This document shows positions 15,398-16,020 of a stretch of 16,020 bases of DNA, piece after piece; the first letter of the stretch is position 1; each line of letters begins with the position of its first letter. The translations under genes were made by a program, and so were the position numbers. A model generated the notes under the pieces. That model searched no databases, was not told the origin of the DNA, and saw only the letters and a list, made by a program, of their open reading frames with translations. The stretch is from contig CAZKXU010000083.1 in the NCBI GenBank assembly GCA_964556665.1, forward strand, positions 1 to 16,020, given 5' to 3'. This stretch comes from CAZKXU01 sp964556665 (GTDB lineage: Bacteria; Bdellovibrionota_C; UBA2361; CAZKXU01).

Positions 15398-16020
15398 ATG
15401 CATGCTCAAGGCCGCTTATACTTAAAACAACTATCTTTAGCCGTCTTGAGCAGCGTATTACTTGCGTCTTCATATACTTTTGCCGAATCAAGAAAAGTAA
15501 CTTTTGATGAGATTGAAGAGCTCGTAAAAAAACAGAACCTTCACACCAAGGGAGCAGAGCTTCAAAGTAGTGCTGCTCAACAGAAAAAAGGGTATTTAAA
15601 AAGATCTTTTTTACCTAAGGTCAATGCCAATGCAGGCTATGAGCACTACCGTACCGGCACGCAAGACAGCCGTAACGAACCACATACAGGCATTGAAGCT
15701 CGATTAAATCTATACAATGGCGGCAGAGACAGCATTGAAGAGCTGATTATACGCGCAAGGGCTGCAGGAGCTAACTATCAAGCAGAGCAAGTTTTTCGTG
15801 AAGAGGTATTAAAGGCCCGTATAGCATTCTGGGAGCTAGTTGCTTCACGTGAAAGGATCATTTTACTAGATCAGGAATTAGATGAAAACAGAGCCGCTCG
15901 CAAAGTAGCCGCGAATCGAATCTCTGCTGGCATAGCCACCTCTACAGACGAGCTTGAATTTGAGCTGCACGATCAGCAGCTTAAGCGAGAGATGCTTACA
16001 TTAAAGTTAAATGAGCAGGC
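15398..16020 (+). CDS. TolC-family outer membrane efflux protein, partial (runs off the window)
   Basis: The frame is open from ATG 15398 to the window end (207 codons seen; the family is usually 400-480 residues). Seen: signal peptide of about 29 residues ending SSYTFA, then VTFDEIEELVKKQN and the long helical coil typical of TolC proteins (AELQSSAAQQKKGYLKRSFL, PKVNANAGYEHY), a strand region with RLNLYNGGRDS, and a second coil EEVLKARIAFWELVASRERI. The N-G-G after a 'LY' strand is the common TolC-family turn. It would form the outer-membrane channel for the RND permease two genes upstream. The preceding gene ends three bases before this ATG, which has no clear Shine-Dalgarno sequence, so translational coupling is likely. 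Confidence 0.9.
   Translation, partial: MHAQGRLYLKQLSLAVLSSVLLASSYTFAESRKVTFDEIEELVKKQNLHTKGAELQSSAAQQKKGYLKRSFLPKVNANAGYEHYRTGTQDSRNEPHTGIEARLNLYNGGRDSIEELIIRARAAGANYQAEQVFREEVLKARIAFWELVASRERIILLDQELDENRAARKVAANRISAGIATSTDELEFELHDQQLKREMLTLKLNEQ

Noticed and set aside
1..16020. CRISPR arrays, tRNA or rRNA genes
   Set aside because: No regularly spaced direct repeats and no cloverleaf or rRNA-like stretches were found on reading the window.

Overview
The window reads as chromosomal DNA of a Gram-negative bacterium: it carries an RND efflux permease, an outer-membrane TolC-family protein and Sec signal peptides. Base composition is moderately AT-rich. The arginine genes look like the Bacteroidetes-type arginine set (argC-argD-argF'-argB order, a Bacteroidetes-like ArgH N-terminus). 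The broken HNH endonuclease belongs to a type I associate with Bdellovibrionota and other delta-type genomes. I would guess an uncultured lineage near the former Deltaproteobacteria, with low certainty.

Layout. (1) Positions 1-5513: a minus-strand arginine operon in transcription order P-loop protein, argC, argD, argF'-type carbamoyltransferase, argB, with overlapping or tightly spaced genes. It is bracketed by two copies of a REP-like palindromic repeat (51-132 and 5429-5503). (2) 5514-6152: a minus-strand ACT-domain protein, divergent from argH (6294-7652, plus). The 141 bp between them hold helically phased A/T-rich repeats that could be an operator. (3) 7653-8392: mostly non-coding, with one doubtful small ORF and an imperfect inverted repeat of the CACAGAGG/CTCTGTG kind. 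(4) 8393-9433: a two-gene module, a putative nucleotidyltransferase-like protein followed directly by a protein with a ribbon-helix-helix-like C-terminus; a toxin-antitoxin-like pair is my best guess. (5) 9556-10431: a class IV PLP aminotransferase of the IlvE sort. (6) 10473-11770: a 1.3-kb element with inverted-repeat arms of about 300 bp around an internally deleted, frameshifted HNH endonuclease gene. (7) 11829-16020: a metal-efflux-type operon with a CusA/CzcA-like RND permease, a small His-rich secreted protein and a TolC-family protein cut off by the window end.

How the genes work together. ArgB, ArgC, ArgD, the carbamoyltransferase and ArgH cover most of the linear, acylated route from N-acylglutamate to arginine. 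The carbamoyltransferase has Ser where N-acetylornithine enzymes have Glu and succinylornithine enzymes have Pro, so the acyl group may be succinyl. The N-acylglutamate synthase, deacylase and ArgG are not in the window. The conserved-looking but unassigned P-loop protein that opens the operon, and the ACT protein beside it, are the most interesting candidates for an unfilled step or a control function.
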